Origin: Azoarcus sp. L1K30 | GTDB lineage: Bacteria; Pseudomonadota; Gammaproteobacteria; Burkholderiales; Rhodocyclaceae | Length of the DNA stretch: 64,000 bases | NCBI RefSeq assembly: GCF_018122735.1 | Contig: NZ_JAGRRD010000001.1 | Location: forward strand, 1,141,622 to 1,205,621 | Reading direction: 5' to 3' | Shown: positions 17,887 through 27,969 of the stretch, piece after piece | How positions within the stretch are numbered: position 1 is the first letter of the stretch | Layout: every line of letters starts with the position of its first letter | Made by a program: the position numbers and the translations under genes | Notes under the pieces: model-generated | Databases searched by the model: none | Told to the model about the DNA's origin: nothing | Seen by the model: the letters and a program-made list of their open reading frames with translations, nothing else

Positions 17887-19155
17887 TCAATGACCGTCGC
17901 CCGCGCGCAGTCCGACCTCGACCCGCAGCCGTCCAACGATGCGCAAGGTCCAGATGAAAAAGACGGCCAGCAGGATACCCTCGACCAGCATCGCCAGTTG
18001 CACGCCGACACGCGCCGCCAGCAGGCCTGCAAGCAGCCCCCCAATCGCATCGAAGCCGAAGCGGGTCGAACTGAAAAACGACACGACCCGGCCGCGCAAG
18101 TGATCGGGGGCCATGCTTTGCAGCAACATATTGACGCCGACATTGCAGATCGAAATGCCGAAGCCGACCGCCGCCATCGACGGCAGTGCCACATACAGCA
18201 TGTCGTTGTGCGAAAACGCCAGCAGCCCCAGCGCGCTCAGGCAAGCCCCTGCGATGACAACCTTGATCAGTTCCAGCACCCCTTTTCGCGTCGCCAGAAA
18301 CACGGTACCGACGAACGCACCGGCGCCGGCCGCTCCCCACAGCCAGCCGAGCATGCGCGCATCACCGCCAAACACGTCCTTGGCAAACACCGGCAGCAGC
18401 ACGGCGTAGCTCGACGCGGTGATATTCACCGTCGCCAGCACGAAGATCAACATTCGCACGGGGTATTCCGACCACACGTAGCGCAGCCCTTCCTGGAACA
18501 CCTGCCCCATCGTCCCCGACGCACGCGGCACCTCACCCACGCGGATGCGGCTGACGCCGAACGCAAGCGCCGCAAACGACACCGCGTTCATCGCGAAACA
18601 AAAGGCCTCGGACGTCAGCCCGAGAATCAGCCCGGCAAGCGGCGGCCCGAGAAAGCGCCCTGAATTGAACAGCATGGCATTGAGCGCGAGCGCGTTGGGC
18701 AAGTCCTGGCGGCTGCCCACAAATACGCCGATCTGGGACTGCCGCAACGGTGCATCGAACGCATTGAGCACCCCCAGCGTGACCGACATGGCGACGATCA
18801 GATGAGGCCCGATCGCATCGAGCGCGGTGAGTACCGACAGGACAGTCGCCTGCAAGGCCAGCAGGCCTTGTACCAGGATCAGCAGACGCCGTTTGTCGCG
18901 ACGATCAATCCACGCCCCGGCCAACGGTCCGATCACCAGCATCGGCAACAGCGCCGCAAATGTCGTCACGCCCAACAACGCCACTGAACCGGTCAGCCGG
19001 TAGATCAGCCACGACAGCGCCACCTGCTGGATCCACGACCCCAGCACGGACACCGCCTGACCGAAAAAGTAATAGCGATAGTTGCGATGGGCGAGCGCCC
19101 GCATCGAGGCCGGCCATGCCCGGCCACTAGGCGACAACGGCGCGGACGTGCTCAT
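17887..19155 (-). CDS. MFS transporter, EntS-like (MFS_3) family
   Basis: 422-residue, 12-helix inner-membrane transporter. The N-terminus FFGQAVSVLGSWIQQVALSW is followed by LIYRLTGSVALLG and DRRDKRRLL in the first cytoplasmic loop. It is a clear paralogue of the MFS gene at 2989-4308, sharing most landmark residues (for example GVLNAFDAPLRQ versus [12 protein letters not shown]). The start at 19155 (MSTSAPL) follows GGAGG; an upstream ATG at 19206 is not needed. It is not in an obvious operon, and its substrate is unknown. Confidence 0.87.
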   Translation of the reverse strand: MSTSAPLSPSGRAWPASMRALAHRNYRYYFFGQAVSVLGSWIQQVALSWLIYRLTGSVALLGVTTFAALLPMLVIGPLAGAWIDRRDKRRLLILVQGLLALQATVLSVLTALDAIGPHLIVAMSVTLGVLNAFDAPLRQSQIGVFVGSRQDLPNALALNAMLFNSGRFLGPPLAGLILGLTSEAFCFAMNAVSFAALAFGVSRIRVGEVPRASGTMGQVFQEGLRYVWSEYPVRMLIFVLATVNITASSYAVLLPVFAKDVFGGDARMLGWLWGAAGAGAFVGTVFLATRKGVLELIKVVIAGACLSALGLLAFSHNDMLYVALPSMAAVGFGISICNVGVNMLLQSMAPDHLRGRVVSFFSSTRFGFDAIGGLLAGLLAARVGVQLAMLVEGILLAVFFIWTLRIVGRLRVEVGLRAGDGH

Positions 19156-19280
19156 GCCGCCACCTCCGCGCGACGCCGCACGGGCAGCATGCGTGCCCGC
19201 AAACACCCTTTATCGCCCGCCGTACCCACAATCGGCCCTACTTGCCCCAGATCAGCCACCCGCACTCCCGCTGCACGCCC

Positions 19281-19319
19281 GAAAAACACACAGGCCAGTC
19301 ATCGAGACTGGCCTGTGTG
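19281..19319 (-). terminator. Rho-independent terminator of icd
   Basis: On the minus strand a perfect 14-bp stem (19306-19319 with 19287-19300, arms CACACAGGCCAGTC and its complement) and a five-base loop are followed by TTTTTC (19286-19281). It lies 65 bases after the icd stop and is the best-formed terminator in the window. Confidence 0.85.
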
Positions 19320-19336
19320 CGATAACAACCCATCCC

Positions 19337-19375
19337 CGCGGTGGCAGACAGGACGCTGTCCCGTCTGCCACCGCG
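19337..19375. terminator. Second hairpin downstream of icd
   Basis: A 13-bp perfect stem (CGCGGTGGCAGAC at 19337-19349, complement at 19363-19375) has a small GGAC/GTCC inner stem in its loop. It sits between the icd stop and the T-tailed terminator. No T-run follows it, so it may instead protect the icd mRNA 3' end. Confidence 0.6.
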
Positions 19376-19384
19376 ATCGAGCAC

Positions 19385-21622
19385 TCAACCCTGCACAGCG
19401 CTCAAGATGCTGTTGAGCGTGGCACTCGGGCGCATCACCGCGGCACATTTATCGGCATCGGCCATGTAGTAGCCACCGATATCGACGGCCTTGCCCTGCA
19501 CCGCTTTGAGTTCCTCGTTGATTTTCGCCTCGTTCTCGGTCAGCGCCTTGGCCAGCGGCGCGAAGTACGCCTTCAGCTCGGCGTCGTCGGTCTGCTCGGC
19601 CAACGCCTGCGCCCAGTACATTGCCAGGTAGAACTGGCTACCGCGATTGTCGAGCTCGCCAGTACGCGGCGAAGGCGACTTGTTGTTGTCGAGCAGCTTG
19701 CCGGTCGCGGCATCGAGCGTCTTGGCCAGGACCTTGGCCTTGTTGTTGCCTGTCTTGATCCCCAGCTCTTCCAGCGACACAGCCAAGGCGAGGAATTCAC
19801 CAAGCGAATCCCAGCGCAGATGGTTCTCTTCGACCAGCTGCTTGACGTGTTTCGGCGCCGATCCGCCGGCACCGGTCTCGTACATGCCGCCACCGGCCAT
19901 CAGCGGCACGATGGACAGCATCTTGGCCGAGGTGCCCAGTTCCATGATCGGGAACAGGTCGGTCAGGTAGTCGCGCAGAATGTTGCCGGTCACCGAGATC
20001 GTGTCCAGACCGCGAATTACGCGCTCGAGCGTATAACGCATGGCGCGAACCTGCGACATGTGCTGGATATCGAGTCCGGTGGTGTCATGATCCTTGAGGT
20101 ACAGCTCGACCTTCTTGATCAGTTCTGCCTCGTGCGGACGATAGGGGTCGAGCCAGAAGATCGCGGGCATGCCGGAGTTGCGCGCACGGGTCACGGCCAG
20201 CTTCACCCAGTCGCGGATCGGCGCGTCCTTGACCTGGCACATGCGCCAGATGTCACCCGCCTCGACGTTCTGCGACAGCAGCACTTCACCGGTTTCGAGA
20301 TCGACGATATTGGCGACGCCGTCTTCCGGGATCTCGAAGGTCTTATCGTGTGAACCATACTCCTCGGCCTGCTGCGCCATCAGGCCCACGTTGGGTACCG
20401 TACCCATGGTTACCGGGTCGAAATTGCCATTGGTCTTGCAGAAGTTGATCATCTCCTGGTAGATGCGGGCGAAGGTGGACTCCGGCATCACAGCCTTGCA
20501 GTCGTACTGCTTGCCGTCAGTGCCCCACATCTTGCCGCCGGAGCGGATCATCGCCGGCATCGACGCATCGACGATGATGTCGTTGGGCGAGTGGAAGTTG
20601 GTAATGCCCTTGGCCGAATCGACCATCGCCAGTTCGGGGCGGTGCTCATGGCAGGCATGGAGGTCGCGGATGATCTCGTCGCGCTTGGACTCGGGCAGGG
20701 TTGCAATCTTGTCGTACAGATTGACCATGCCGTTATTCACGTTTACGCCCAGTTCATCGAACAGTGCGCCGTGCTTCTCGAAAGCGTCGCGGTAGTAGAT
20801 CTTGACGCAGTGACCGAAGACGATCGGGTGCGACACCTTCATCATCGTCGCCTTCACGTGCAGCGAAAACAGCACACCGGTCTTGCGTGCGTCTTCGATC
20901 TGCTCTTCGTAGAAGTCACACAGCGCCTTCTTGCTCATGAACATGCTGTCGATGATCTCGCCATCGAGCAGCGAAATCTTCGGCTTGAGCACGATGTTCT
21001 TGCCGCTCTTGGTCGTCAGCTCCATCTTCACGTCGCGGGCCCTGTCGAGGGTCATGGATTTCTCGCCGTGATAGAAGTCGCCGTGCTTCATGTGCGACAC
21101 GTGGGTACGCGACGCCTGGCTCCACGGCTGCATCGAATGCGGATTCTTGCGCGCGTAGTTCTTGACCGCTGCGGGCGCGCGACGATCCGAGTTACCTTCG
21201 CGCAGCACCGGGTTCACCGCGGAACCGAGACACTTGCCGTAGCGTGCCTTGATGGCCTTTTCCTCGTCGGTCTTCGGACTTTCCGGGAAATCGGGGATCT
21301 TGTAGCCCTTCGATTGCAGCTCCTTGATCGCAGCAGTCAGCTGGGAAACCGAAGCACTGATGTTGGGCAGCTTGATGATGTTGGTATCGGGCTGAAGGGT
21401 CAGCTTGCCCAGTTCCGACAAGGTATGCGGCACCCGCTGCTCTTCTGTCAGATACTCGGGAAACTCGGCGAGAATGCGGGCCGCCACGGAAATGTCGGCT
21501 TCGGCGACTTCAATGCCTGCCGGCCCTGCGAAGCTGCGGATAATGGGTAGGAACGCACACGTGGCGAGGAACGGCGCCTCATCCGTGAGCGTGTAGATGA
21601 TCTTCGATTTCCCTGCAACCAT
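19385..21622 (-). CDS. icd: NADP-dependent isocitrate dehydrogenase, monomeric type
   Basis: 745-residue monomeric IDH converting isocitrate plus NADP+ to 2-oxoglutarate, CO2 and NADPH in the TCA cycle. Its length matches the family (about 740) and is nearly double that of dimeric Icd. Landmarks are [40 protein letters not shown] with the substrate-binding Ser/Asn/Arg cluster, [20 protein letters not shown], and [18 protein letters not shown] near the coenzyme site. GGGAAGAG precedes the ATG. It is transcribed alone between a long leader and two terminators. Confidence 0.96.
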   Translation of the reverse strand: MVAGKSKIIYTLTDEAPFLATCAFLPIIRSFAGPAGIEVAEADISVAARILAEFPEYLTEEQRVPHTLSELGKLTLQPDTNIIKLPNISASVSQLTAAIKELQSKGYKIPDFPESPKTDEEKAIKARYGKCLGSAVNPVLREGNSDRRAPAAVKNYARKNPHSMQPWSQASRTHVSHMKHGDFYHGEKSMTLDRARDVKMELTTKSGKNIVLKPKISLLDGEIIDSMFMSKKALCDFYEEQIEDARKTGVLFSLHVKATMMKVSHPIVFGHCVKIYYRDAFEKHGALFDELGVNVNNGMVNLYDKIATLPESKRDEIIRDLHACHEHRPELAMVDSAKGITNFHSPNDIIVDASMPAMIRSGGKMWGTDGKQYDCKAVMPESTFARIYQEMINFCKTNGNFDPVTMGTVPNVGLMAQQAEEYGSHDKTFEIPEDGVANIVDLETGEVLLSQNVEAGDIWRMCQVKDAPIRDWVKLAVTRARNSGMPAIFWLDPYRPHEAELIKKVELYLKDHDTTGLDIQHMSQVRAMRYTLERVIRGLDTISVTGNILRDYLTDLFPIMELGTSAKMLSIVPLMAGGGMYETGAGGSAPKHVKQLVEENHLRWDSLGEFLALAVSLEELGIKTGNNKAKVLAKTLDAATGKLLDNNKSPSPRTGELDNRGSQFYLAMYWAQALAEQTDDAELKAYFAPLAKALTENEAKINEELKAVQGKAVDIGGYYMADADKCAAVMRPSATLNSILSAVQG

Positions 21623-22101
21623 TTCTCTTCCCTCAGTTTTGATTTTCTAACGACGAGCAGATGACGACCCCCTGTCGTCACGCACGACTGCGCGAAGCTC
21701 CTTCGTGCCTACTCGAGATTCGCAGTCACGGAAAAAACGACGCATACAACTGTGCTGCATCGGACCAGCCCCCGGATACCGCAGCGCGATCACAACCGCG
21801 TGATTTTAGCGCCTGCAGGCCGGCCCATAAAGCAAAAATGCAACCAGCAGGTATGCAAAAAATAGCTGGCTCATGCACCAAACGGGGGCTTCGTCATGCC
21901 GAGACCGGGTGCCAATCACACGCTCCGATCCAGCATTGTGCCCCTGTGCAAGCGGTCCCGGCACGTTGCGCCAAGGATCAAGACCGCCGTCCACACGCCC
22001 GCCGGCAACAATTCGGCCACGGAACCTTAACAAAAAGTTCTTTTGCCCTCCCCCTGACGCCGTCGCTACACTCCGCCGACCTTTGATTCAGGCGACGTCC
22101 C
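21623..22101. other. Divergent promoter region between icd and the TRAP operon
   Basis: 479 bases without a supported gene. It must hold the icd promoter (minus) and the TRAP operon promoter (plus). A 7-bp hairpin (TGACGAC 21662-21668, GTCGTCA 21674-21680) lies in the icd leader. An AT-rich patch around 21830-21860 could be part of a promoter. A minus-strand reading that ends in a hydrophobic stretch (about 21806-21870) was judged too weak to call. Confidence 0.5.
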
Positions 22102-23043
22102 GTGCCCTTTGCAAGCCCCGTTGGCCGGCTCACGCACCACATCCGCAATCTTCTCCTGCCGCTATCGCTGGTCATCGCCGTTTCCGGCTGCTCGGTGCAG
22201 CAACTCGCGGTCGACCGACTTGGCGATGCACTCGCCGCCGGTGGCGACGTCTTCGCCCAGGATGACGATCCCGAACTGATTCGCGATGCCAGCCCGTTTT
22301 CGCTGAAGCTGATCGAGACCCTGCTGTCTGAGCGCCCACGCCATGCCGGCCTTCTGCTTGCTGCCAGCCGCGGTTTCACCCAGTACGCCTACGCCTTCGT
22401 GCAGCAACAGGCGGACGAAACCGAAGCCCAGGACCTGGATCGCGCCTTTGCGCTGCGCGAGCGTGCCTGCAAGCTCTACCGGCGCGCCCGCGACTACGGT
22501 CTGACGGGTCTCGACGTCCGGCATCCAGGTGTGGTCGCCAGCCTGCGCGCCTCACCGCAGGCTGCGGTAGCGCAGTTTGGCAGAGGCGACGTCGCCCAGC
22601 TCTACTGGACCGGCGCAGCCTGGGCCGCGATGATCAGCCTGTCCAAGGACGATCCGGACGCCGTCGCCGACCTGCCACTCGTGAGCGCCCTCCTCGACCG
22701 CGCGCTCGCGCTCGACGCCGATTTCGACGCCGGCGCGCTGCACACGCTGATGATCAGCTACGAGATGGCGCGCACCGATGGGCTCGGCGACCGCGCCGCG
22801 CGTGCCCGCGAGCACTATCGCCAGGCCGTGGAACTTACCGGCGGGCGCCAGGCCGGCCCGCATGTAGCGCTGGCCGAGGCCATCGCGCTTGCGCAACAGG
22901 ATCGGGCAGGCTTCGTTCGCGCGCTCGACGCCGCACTGGCGGTCGATGCCGCCGCCGCGCCCCGATGGCAAGTCGCAAACCTCGTCAGCCAGCGGCGCGC
23001 CCGCTGGCTCCTCAGCCAGATCGACACGCTTTTCGTGGACTAG
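22102..23043 (+). CDS. TRAP transporter-associated lipoprotein TatT-like
   Basis: 313-residue protein with a lipoprotein signal: hydrophobic helix ending LVIAVSGCSVQQ, with lipobox Cys at about residue 33. The rest is helical and TPR-like (for example ALHTLMISYEMARTDGLGDR and DALAAGGDVF). This is the TatT (TRAP-associated TPR) family, whose Treponema member forms a ring that docks the DctP protein. The start is GTG at 22102. The next gene, dctP, begins three bases after the stop, which supports the assignment. Confidence 0.82.
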   Translation: MPFASPVGRLTHHIRNLLLPLSLVIAVSGCSVQQLAVDRLGDALAAGGDVFAQDDDPELIRDASPFSLKLIETLLSERPRHAGLLLAASRGFTQYAYAFVQQQADETEAQDLDRAFALRERACKLYRRARDYGLTGLDVRHPGVVASLRASPQAAVAQFGRGDVAQLYWTGAAWAAMISLSKDDPDAVADLPLVSALLDRALALDADFDAGALHTLMISYEMARTDGLGDRAARAREHYRQAVELTGGRQAGPHVALAEAIALAQQDRAGFVRALDAALAVDAAAAPRWQVANLVSQRRARWLLSQIDTLFVD

Positions 23044-23045
23044 TC

Positions 23046-24083
23046 ATGCGCTCACAACGTTCATCGTTTTCTCCCGCCTTCTCCATCCTCAGGCTCGGGC
23101 TGCTCGCGCTCGGCCTCTGCCTCGGCGCCGCCAGCGCCCACGCCGACCCGGTGAAACTGCGTCTGGGCACCCTTGCGCCAAAGAACTCGCTCTATCACCG
23201 CGTGCTGCTCGAAATGGGCGATGCCTGGAAAAAAGCGCAAGGCGACGGCTCCGGCATCACGATCTTCACCGACGGCGCCCAGGGCGGCGAGACCGATACG
23301 GTGAAGCGCATGCGTATCGGACAACTCAACGGTGGCCTGCTGTCGGTGGTCGGCCTGCGCGAGATCGAGCCCTCGGTATCAGCGCTGCAGACCATGCCGT
23401 TAATGTTCCGAAACTGGGACGAGGTCGACTACGTGCGCGAGAAAATGCGCCCGTCCATCGAAAAGAAGTTCTACGACAAGGGTTACGTCGTACTGTCGTG
23501 GGGGGATGCCGGCTGGGTGCGCTTCTTCTCCCGCGAGGCGGCAACGCATCCCGCCGATTTCAAGGCCATGAAGATGTTCACCTGGGCGGGCGAGCCTGAA
23601 CAGATGGAAATCATGAAGGCACTGGGCTATCAACCGGTCTCGCTCGAAACCTCGGACATTCTTCCGGCGCTGCAGACCGGACTGATCGACGTCGTGCCAG
23701 CCACGCCCTACTACGCGCTGGCGGCACAGTTCAACGGCCCGGCACCCCATATGCTCGACCTTGACTGGGCGCCCATCGTCGGCGCACTGGTCGTCACCCG
23801 CAAGGCCTGGGATGCGATGAGTCCGGCGGGCCAGAACACGCTGCGCGAGGCGGCCGCCAGCGCGGGCGACAAGATGCGCGCCAACGCCCGCATCGAAGTG
23901 GATGAAGCCGTCGCCGCCATGATCAAGCGTGGCCTCAAGGTCACACCGCTCACCCCCGAACTGGAGGCCGAATGGCGCCGCTTCGCTGCCGGCATCTATC
24001 CGCAGATCCGCGGCAAGCTGGTGCCGGCCGACACCTTCGACGAGGTCAGCCGATTCCTCGCCGAATACCGTTCCCGGAAGTAA
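23046..24083 (+). CDS. dctP: TRAP transporter substrate-binding protein DctP
   Basis: 345-residue periplasmic solute-binding protein. It has a signal peptide (LRLGLLALGLCLGAASAHA) and starts its mature part DPVKLRLGTLAPKNS. Family landmarks are FTDGAQGGETDTVKRMRIGQ, the conserved Arg region VGLREIEPS, DAGWVRFFS and LQTGLIDVVPATPYYALA. The ATG at 23046 is right after the TatT stop. The variant binding-site motif (RIGQLNGGLLS) resembles TatT-linked systems rather than classical C4-dicarboxylate DctP, so the ligand is unknown; it may be a hydrophobic or larger organic acid. Confidence 0.9.
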   Translation: MRSQRSSFSPAFSILRLGLLALGLCLGAASAHADPVKLRLGTLAPKNSLYHRVLLEMGDAWKKAQGDGSGITIFTDGAQGGETDTVKRMRIGQLNGGLLSVVGLREIEPSVSALQTMPLMFRNWDEVDYVREKMRPSIEKKFYDKGYVVLSWGDAGWVRFFSREAATHPADFKAMKMFTWAGEPEQMEIMKALGYQPVSLETSDILPALQTGLIDVVPATPYYALAAQFNGPAPHMLDLDWAPIVGALVVTRKAWDAMSPAGQNTLREAAASAGDKMRANARIEVDEAVAAMIKRGLKVTPLTPELEAEWRRFAAGIYPQIRGKLVPADTFDEVSRFLAEYRSRK

Positions 24084-24229
24084 TCGGGACAGGCCCCCTC
24101 ATCCACCGGCAGCGCTGAATCCAGGGTTCCGCGGCGGCGGATCGCGGCCACCTGACCCACGCCGCGCCAGCGCGCCAGACCTTTGCCTACAGGACGCGCC
24201 AACGGCGCCCTCACCCATCCCCCACGACC

Positions 24230-26068
24230 ATGAAAACCACCCCTACCCCGATCTATGATGCGCCCTCCGAACGCACGGGCCACTGGTGGCGCCTGCACCG
24301 GGGCGAAGATGTGGTCCTGTCGCTGGTGCTGGGCGCGATGGTGCTGCTGCCCTTGATCGAAATCCTGCTGCGCAGCATGCTTTCGGTCGGCATCGCCAAT
24401 GCCGCCACGCTCGTCCAGCATGGGGTGCTCATGGTCGGCATGCTGGGGGCTGCGGTGGCGGCGCGGGAAGGACGACTGCTGGCAATGGGCGGGCTCGCCA
24501 GCGCGCTTCCCGCGCCGCTGCAGAGGCCGGCACGCATGTTCGCCGCCGCAGTAGCGATGGCGGTGAGCGCCACGCTGGCGGACGCCAGCCTCGCCTTTGT
24601 CGCCGTCGAGCGTGAAGGCGGCAATCTGCTGGCCTACGGCGTACCGCTGTGGTGGGCACAGGCCGTCATGCCATTGGGGTTTGCGTTGATCGCGGTGCGC
24701 ATTGCCGTGAGGAGCGGCGAAACGCCGCGTGCGCGATTCGTGACTGTCGCGCTCGCCGCCGGACTCTGGCTGCTGGCGCAGGCGGCCGGCAGCGGCGTGA
24801 CCACGCCCGGGTTGATACTGGTCCTCTTCGCCGCGGCCCTCGGCGCGCCGGTATTCATGGTTCTCGGCGGCGCAGCACTTGCATTGTTCGCAGGCGACGG
24901 CCTGCCACTTGCCGCGATTCCGCTCAATCACTACCAACTGACGGTCAATCCGTCGCTGCCGGCCATCCCGCTGTTCACATTGGCGGGTTACTTTCTTGCC
25001 GAAGGTGGCGCCCCGAACCGGCTCATTCGGGTCTTTCGCGCGCTGTTCGGCCGTTTCCGCGGTAGTGCCGCCGTCGTCACCGTGCTGCTCACCGCCTTCT
25101 TCACGTCATTTACCGGTGCCTCGGGCGTGACCATCCTTGCGCTCGGCGGACTGCTGATGCCCTTGCTGGCGGGGGTGCGCTATCCGGAACGCGCCGGCAT
25201 CGGCCTGATCACCAGCGGCAGTTCACTCGGCGTGCTGATCCCGCCCGCGTTGCCCTTGATCCTGTACGCCATCATCGCCCGGCAACCCATTGAAACGATG
25301 CTGCTCGCAGCCGTCCTGCCGGCCATGGCCATGACCACCTTGCTGATGCTTCTCGGGATATGGCGACAACCGAAGGAAGCCTGCGGCGATCGCGTTGACC
25401 GTGGCGAAACCCTCGCCGCGGTCAACGCCGCCAAGTGGGAACTGGCGATTCCGCTGGTCACCTTCGGCGGCCTTGCCAGCGGCTTGGTGACGCCGACGGA
25501 AACCGCCGCGCTGACCGCCCTTTACGCCTTCTTCATCGAGGTCGTGATCTACCGCGACCTCTCGCTCCGCCGCGACGTGCCGCGCGTGATGACCGAATGC
25601 GGCCTGCTCGTCGGCGGCATCATCCTCATCCTGGGCATGGCGCTCGGCTTCACCAACTACCTGATCGACGCCCAGATCACGGAACAGGTGTCGGACTGGG
25701 TCCAATCCAGCATCACCTCTCCCTGGGTGTTCCTGCTCGCGCTCAACCTCGTCCTGCTGCTGGTGGGCGCGTTCATGGACATCTTCTCCGCCATCATCGT
25801 CGTCACCCCGCTGATCGTACCGATCGGCAAAGCCTTCGGCATCGACCCGGTACATCTTGGCATCATCTTCCTTGCCAACATGGAACTGGGCTTCCTCACG
25901 CCGCCCGTGGGAATGAACCTGTTCTTCGCCTCCTACCGATTCGGCAAACCGGTCGGCGAGGTAGCGCGAGCCGTTCTGCCCGCCCTCGCCGTGCTGGGAG
26001 CGGGCGTGCTGCTGATCACTTACTGGCCAGCGTTGTCGCTCTTTCTGCCGAGGCTTGTCGCGCACTGA
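24230..26068 (+). CDS. dctM: TRAP transporter fused DctQM permease
   Basis: 612-residue fusion of small and large TRAP permeases. Residues 1-~180 are a DctQ-like four-helix part (ATLVQHGVLMVGMLGAAVA). Residues ~190-612 are DctM, with PAIPLFTLAGYFLAEGGAPN, TGASGVTILALGGLLMP, GSSLGVLIPPALPL and TPPVGMNLFFASYRFG. It lies 146 bases after dctP, in the same operon. Together with TatT and DctP it is a complete tripartite transporter, unlike the system at 12.5-14.5 kb, which lacks its binding protein. Confidence 0.93.
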   Translation: MKTTPTPIYDAPSERTGHWWRLHRGEDVVLSLVLGAMVLLPLIEILLRSMLSVGIANAATLVQHGVLMVGMLGAAVAAREGRLLAMGGLASALPAPLQRPARMFAAAVAMAVSATLADASLAFVAVEREGGNLLAYGVPLWWAQAVMPLGFALIAVRIAVRSGETPRARFVTVALAAGLWLLAQAAGSGVTTPGLILVLFAAALGAPVFMVLGGAALALFAGDGLPLAAIPLNHYQLTVNPSLPAIPLFTLAGYFLAEGGAPNRLIRVFRALFGRFRGSAAVVTVLLTAFFTSFTGASGVTILALGGLLMPLLAGVRYPERAGIGLITSGSSLGVLIPPALPLILYAIIARQPIETMLLAAVLPAMAMTTLLMLLGIWRQPKEACGDRVDRGETLAAVNAAKWELAIPLVTFGGLASGLVTPTETAALTALYAFFIEVVIYRDLSLRRDVPRVMTECGLLVGGIILILGMALGFTNYLIDAQITEQVSDWVQSSITSPWVFLLALNLVLLLVGAFMDIFSAIIVVTPLIVPIGKAFGIDPVHLGIIFLANMELGFLTPPVGMNLFFASYRFGKPVGEVARAVLPALAVLGAGVLLITYWPALSLFLPRLVAH

Positions 26069-26114
26069 AGAGACGGGATACAGCGGGCCGACTGCGCCCA
26101 CCCTTCACGCCCCT

Positions 26115-27182
26115 TCAGCGCACCGCCGCCAGGCCGCCGAATCCGACCGGATTCCCTTGGACATCGACGACCGACGTCAGCGCCCGATAGGCCTTTGCCT
26201 GGACGCGATCGGGCAGACGCACGAAGGCGCCGCGGGCCACCAGCTCGTCGCCATGCAGAAACGCCCAGGTGAAGAAATCCACCACCTGACGGGCACGCGC
26301 AGGCTCGCGACTGCGACGCTCGAGCAAGACAAAAGTCCCCATTGTCAACGGCCAGCTGCGCGCACCAGGCATGTCGGTCAGGCTGGACGAGAACTCGCCG
26401 GTCGCGGGCCAGGCACTGGCCGCAAGTGCAGCCGCAAATGCCTCCGCACTCGCGCCCACGAAGCGTCCTTCACGATTTCGCAACTGGACCCCGCGCAAGC
26501 CCCTGTCTACCACATAGCTGAAATCCACATATCCGATCGCGCCACGCGTTGCGGCCACGAGACGTGCCATCTCGCCACTGCCCTTTGCCCGCATGACCTC
26601 GCCGGCCCAGTCGAACTTCGATGCCACCCCGTAGCGGCTGCGCCATTCGTCGCTGACCTTGGACAGATAGTCGGAGAAATTGTGCGTCGTACCCGAACCG
26701 TCGCTCCGCACGACCCGCAGGATCGGCAGATCGGGCAGACTTACGCCCGGATTCAGCGCGGCAAGCCGCGGGGCATTCCAGCGTGCGATACGGCCAAGGA
26801 AGATGTCAGCAAGCGCCGCGCCATCGAGGCGCACGGCCACCTGATCGGGCAGCGGCAGATTGACCACAGGGACGGCGCCCGTGACCATGGTCGGGAACAC
26901 CACCAGTGTCGCGCCGGGATTCTGCCGGTCGTCCGGCACCACGTCACTTGCACCAAAATCGACCGATCCTTCCTTGATCCGGGCCAGACCGGCGGACGAC
27001 CCCACCGGGTCGTACCGAATCGACGTGCCGCCGATATCGGCATAGGCCTGCGCCCAGGACCCGTACACCAGGCTCGCTGCGGATGATCCGGCCCCCGCAA
27101 GCACCGACGCGGGAAACGCGTTGGTCGGAAGCATGACGGATAGGATGAGCACACAATTGAGCAACAGGGAATGAACGCGCAT
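26115..27182 (-). CDS. PstS-like phosphate-binding protein
   Basis: 355-residue periplasmic protein with a signal peptide (LLLNCVLILSVMLPTNAFPA). The mature part begins with the PstS motif VLAGAGSSAASLVYGSW and has RYDPVGSSAGLARIKEGSVDF, GASDVVPDD and the phosphate-ligand loop RSDGSGTTHNFSDYL. It would bind inorganic phosphate, but no pstC, pstA, pstB or phoU gene is adjacent, so it is either an accessory PstS or a sensor. It converges on the TRAP operon and diverges from the CYTH gene. Confidence 0.85.
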   Translation of the reverse strand: MRVHSLLLNCVLILSVMLPTNAFPASVLAGAGSSAASLVYGSWAQAYADIGGTSIRYDPVGSSAGLARIKEGSVDFGASDVVPDDRQNPGATLVVFPTMVTGAVPVVNLPLPDQVAVRLDGAALADIFLGRIARWNAPRLAALNPGVSLPDLPILRVVRSDGSGTTHNFSDYLSKVSDEWRSRYGVASKFDWAGEVMRAKGSGEMARLVAATRGAIGYVDFSYVVDRGLRGVQLRNREGRFVGASAEAFAAALAASAWPATGEFSSSLTDMPGARSWPLTMGTFVLLERRSREPARARQVVDFFTWAFLHGDELVARGAFVRLPDRVQAKAYRALTSVVDVQGNPVGFGGLAAVR

Positions 27183-27390
27183 TCGGAACCTCGCGGTGAA
27201 GACGGAAGGGCCGCGATTCTAGTCATTAAGTAATACATCCATGAGACAGTCGGGCACGCCCGCCCCTTCCCAAGTCTCCACCGGGCACGGGGTTCTGAGC
27301 ACGCGCTGCCAGACTGATCGGTATCAATACGCCCGCACACCGATCTGCTAGAATCCATTCCCTCAAAAGTAAGTGCAGCGGTCACCCAAC

Positions 27391-27939
27391 ATGGCACTCG
27401 AAATCGAGCGCAAGTTTCTCGTGCGCGACATCGGATTTCTGCATGATGCCCATGGCGACAAGATCGTCCAGGGTTATGTCGCGAAGGAACCCGGCGCGAT
27501 GAGCACGCGGGTCAGGATACGTGCGGATCAGGCCTTTCTGACCATCAAGGGGCCGCGTCTCGGCATCACCCGCGACGAATTCGAATACCGCATTCCCGTT
27601 GCCGATGCGCTGCGCATGCTGTCGGCACATTGCGGCGAGCGCATCGTCCGCAAGACGCGCTACCTGGTGCCATTTCAGTCCCAGCTTTTCGAAGTGGACG
27701 TATTCCACGGCAATCATGCCGGCCTGGTCATGGCCGAAATCGAATTGCCGGATGAACACACGCCGATCGAATTGCCCCGATGGATCGGCGAAGAGGTGAC
27801 GCACGATCCACGCTTCGGCAATTTCTGCCTCGCACAAACTCAACAGATTCCCGAGAACATCCGCCTTCACCCGTGGCCCGGCGGCGTCCACGAAATGGCC
27901 GGGGTCACGGCGGACGGCGCTTCACCCTGCCGCCTGTAA
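27391..27939 (+). CDS. CYTH-domain protein (triphosphate tunnel metalloenzyme)
   Basis: 182-residue CYTH protein. The signature ExExK is visible at the start (LEIERKFLVRD), followed by paired basic/acidic strands (STRVRIRADQAFLTIKG, EFEYRIPVADAL, RIVRKTRYLVPF, FEVDVFHG, VMAEIELPDE) that line the tunnel. Single-domain bacterial members hydrolyse inorganic triphosphate or act on adenylate-like substrates. The start at 27391 is the ATG immediately before the ExExK motif. The last ~20 residues are beyond the conserved domain. Confidence 0.88.
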   Translation: MALEIERKFLVRDIGFLHDAHGDKIVQGYVAKEPGAMSTRVRIRADQAFLTIKGPRLGITRDEFEYRIPVADALRMLSAHCGERIVRKTRYLVPFQSQLFEVDVFHGNHAGLVMAEIELPDEHTPIELPRWIGEEVTHDPRFGNFCLAQTQQIPENIRLHPWPGGVHEMAGVTADGASPCRL

Positions 27940-27969
27940 GCGCAGCCACCGCTCGCCCACCCTCCAATT

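Noticed and set aside
21806-22033. Minus-strand 75-codon frame ending in a hydrophobic stretch
   Set aside because: Only the last ~20 residues look membrane-like; no RBS, and it lies in the icd/TRAP promoter region.
27205-27255. Pho box upstream of the PstS-like gene
   Set aside because: The best match to the 18-base Pho box has only about 10 identities, too weak to claim.
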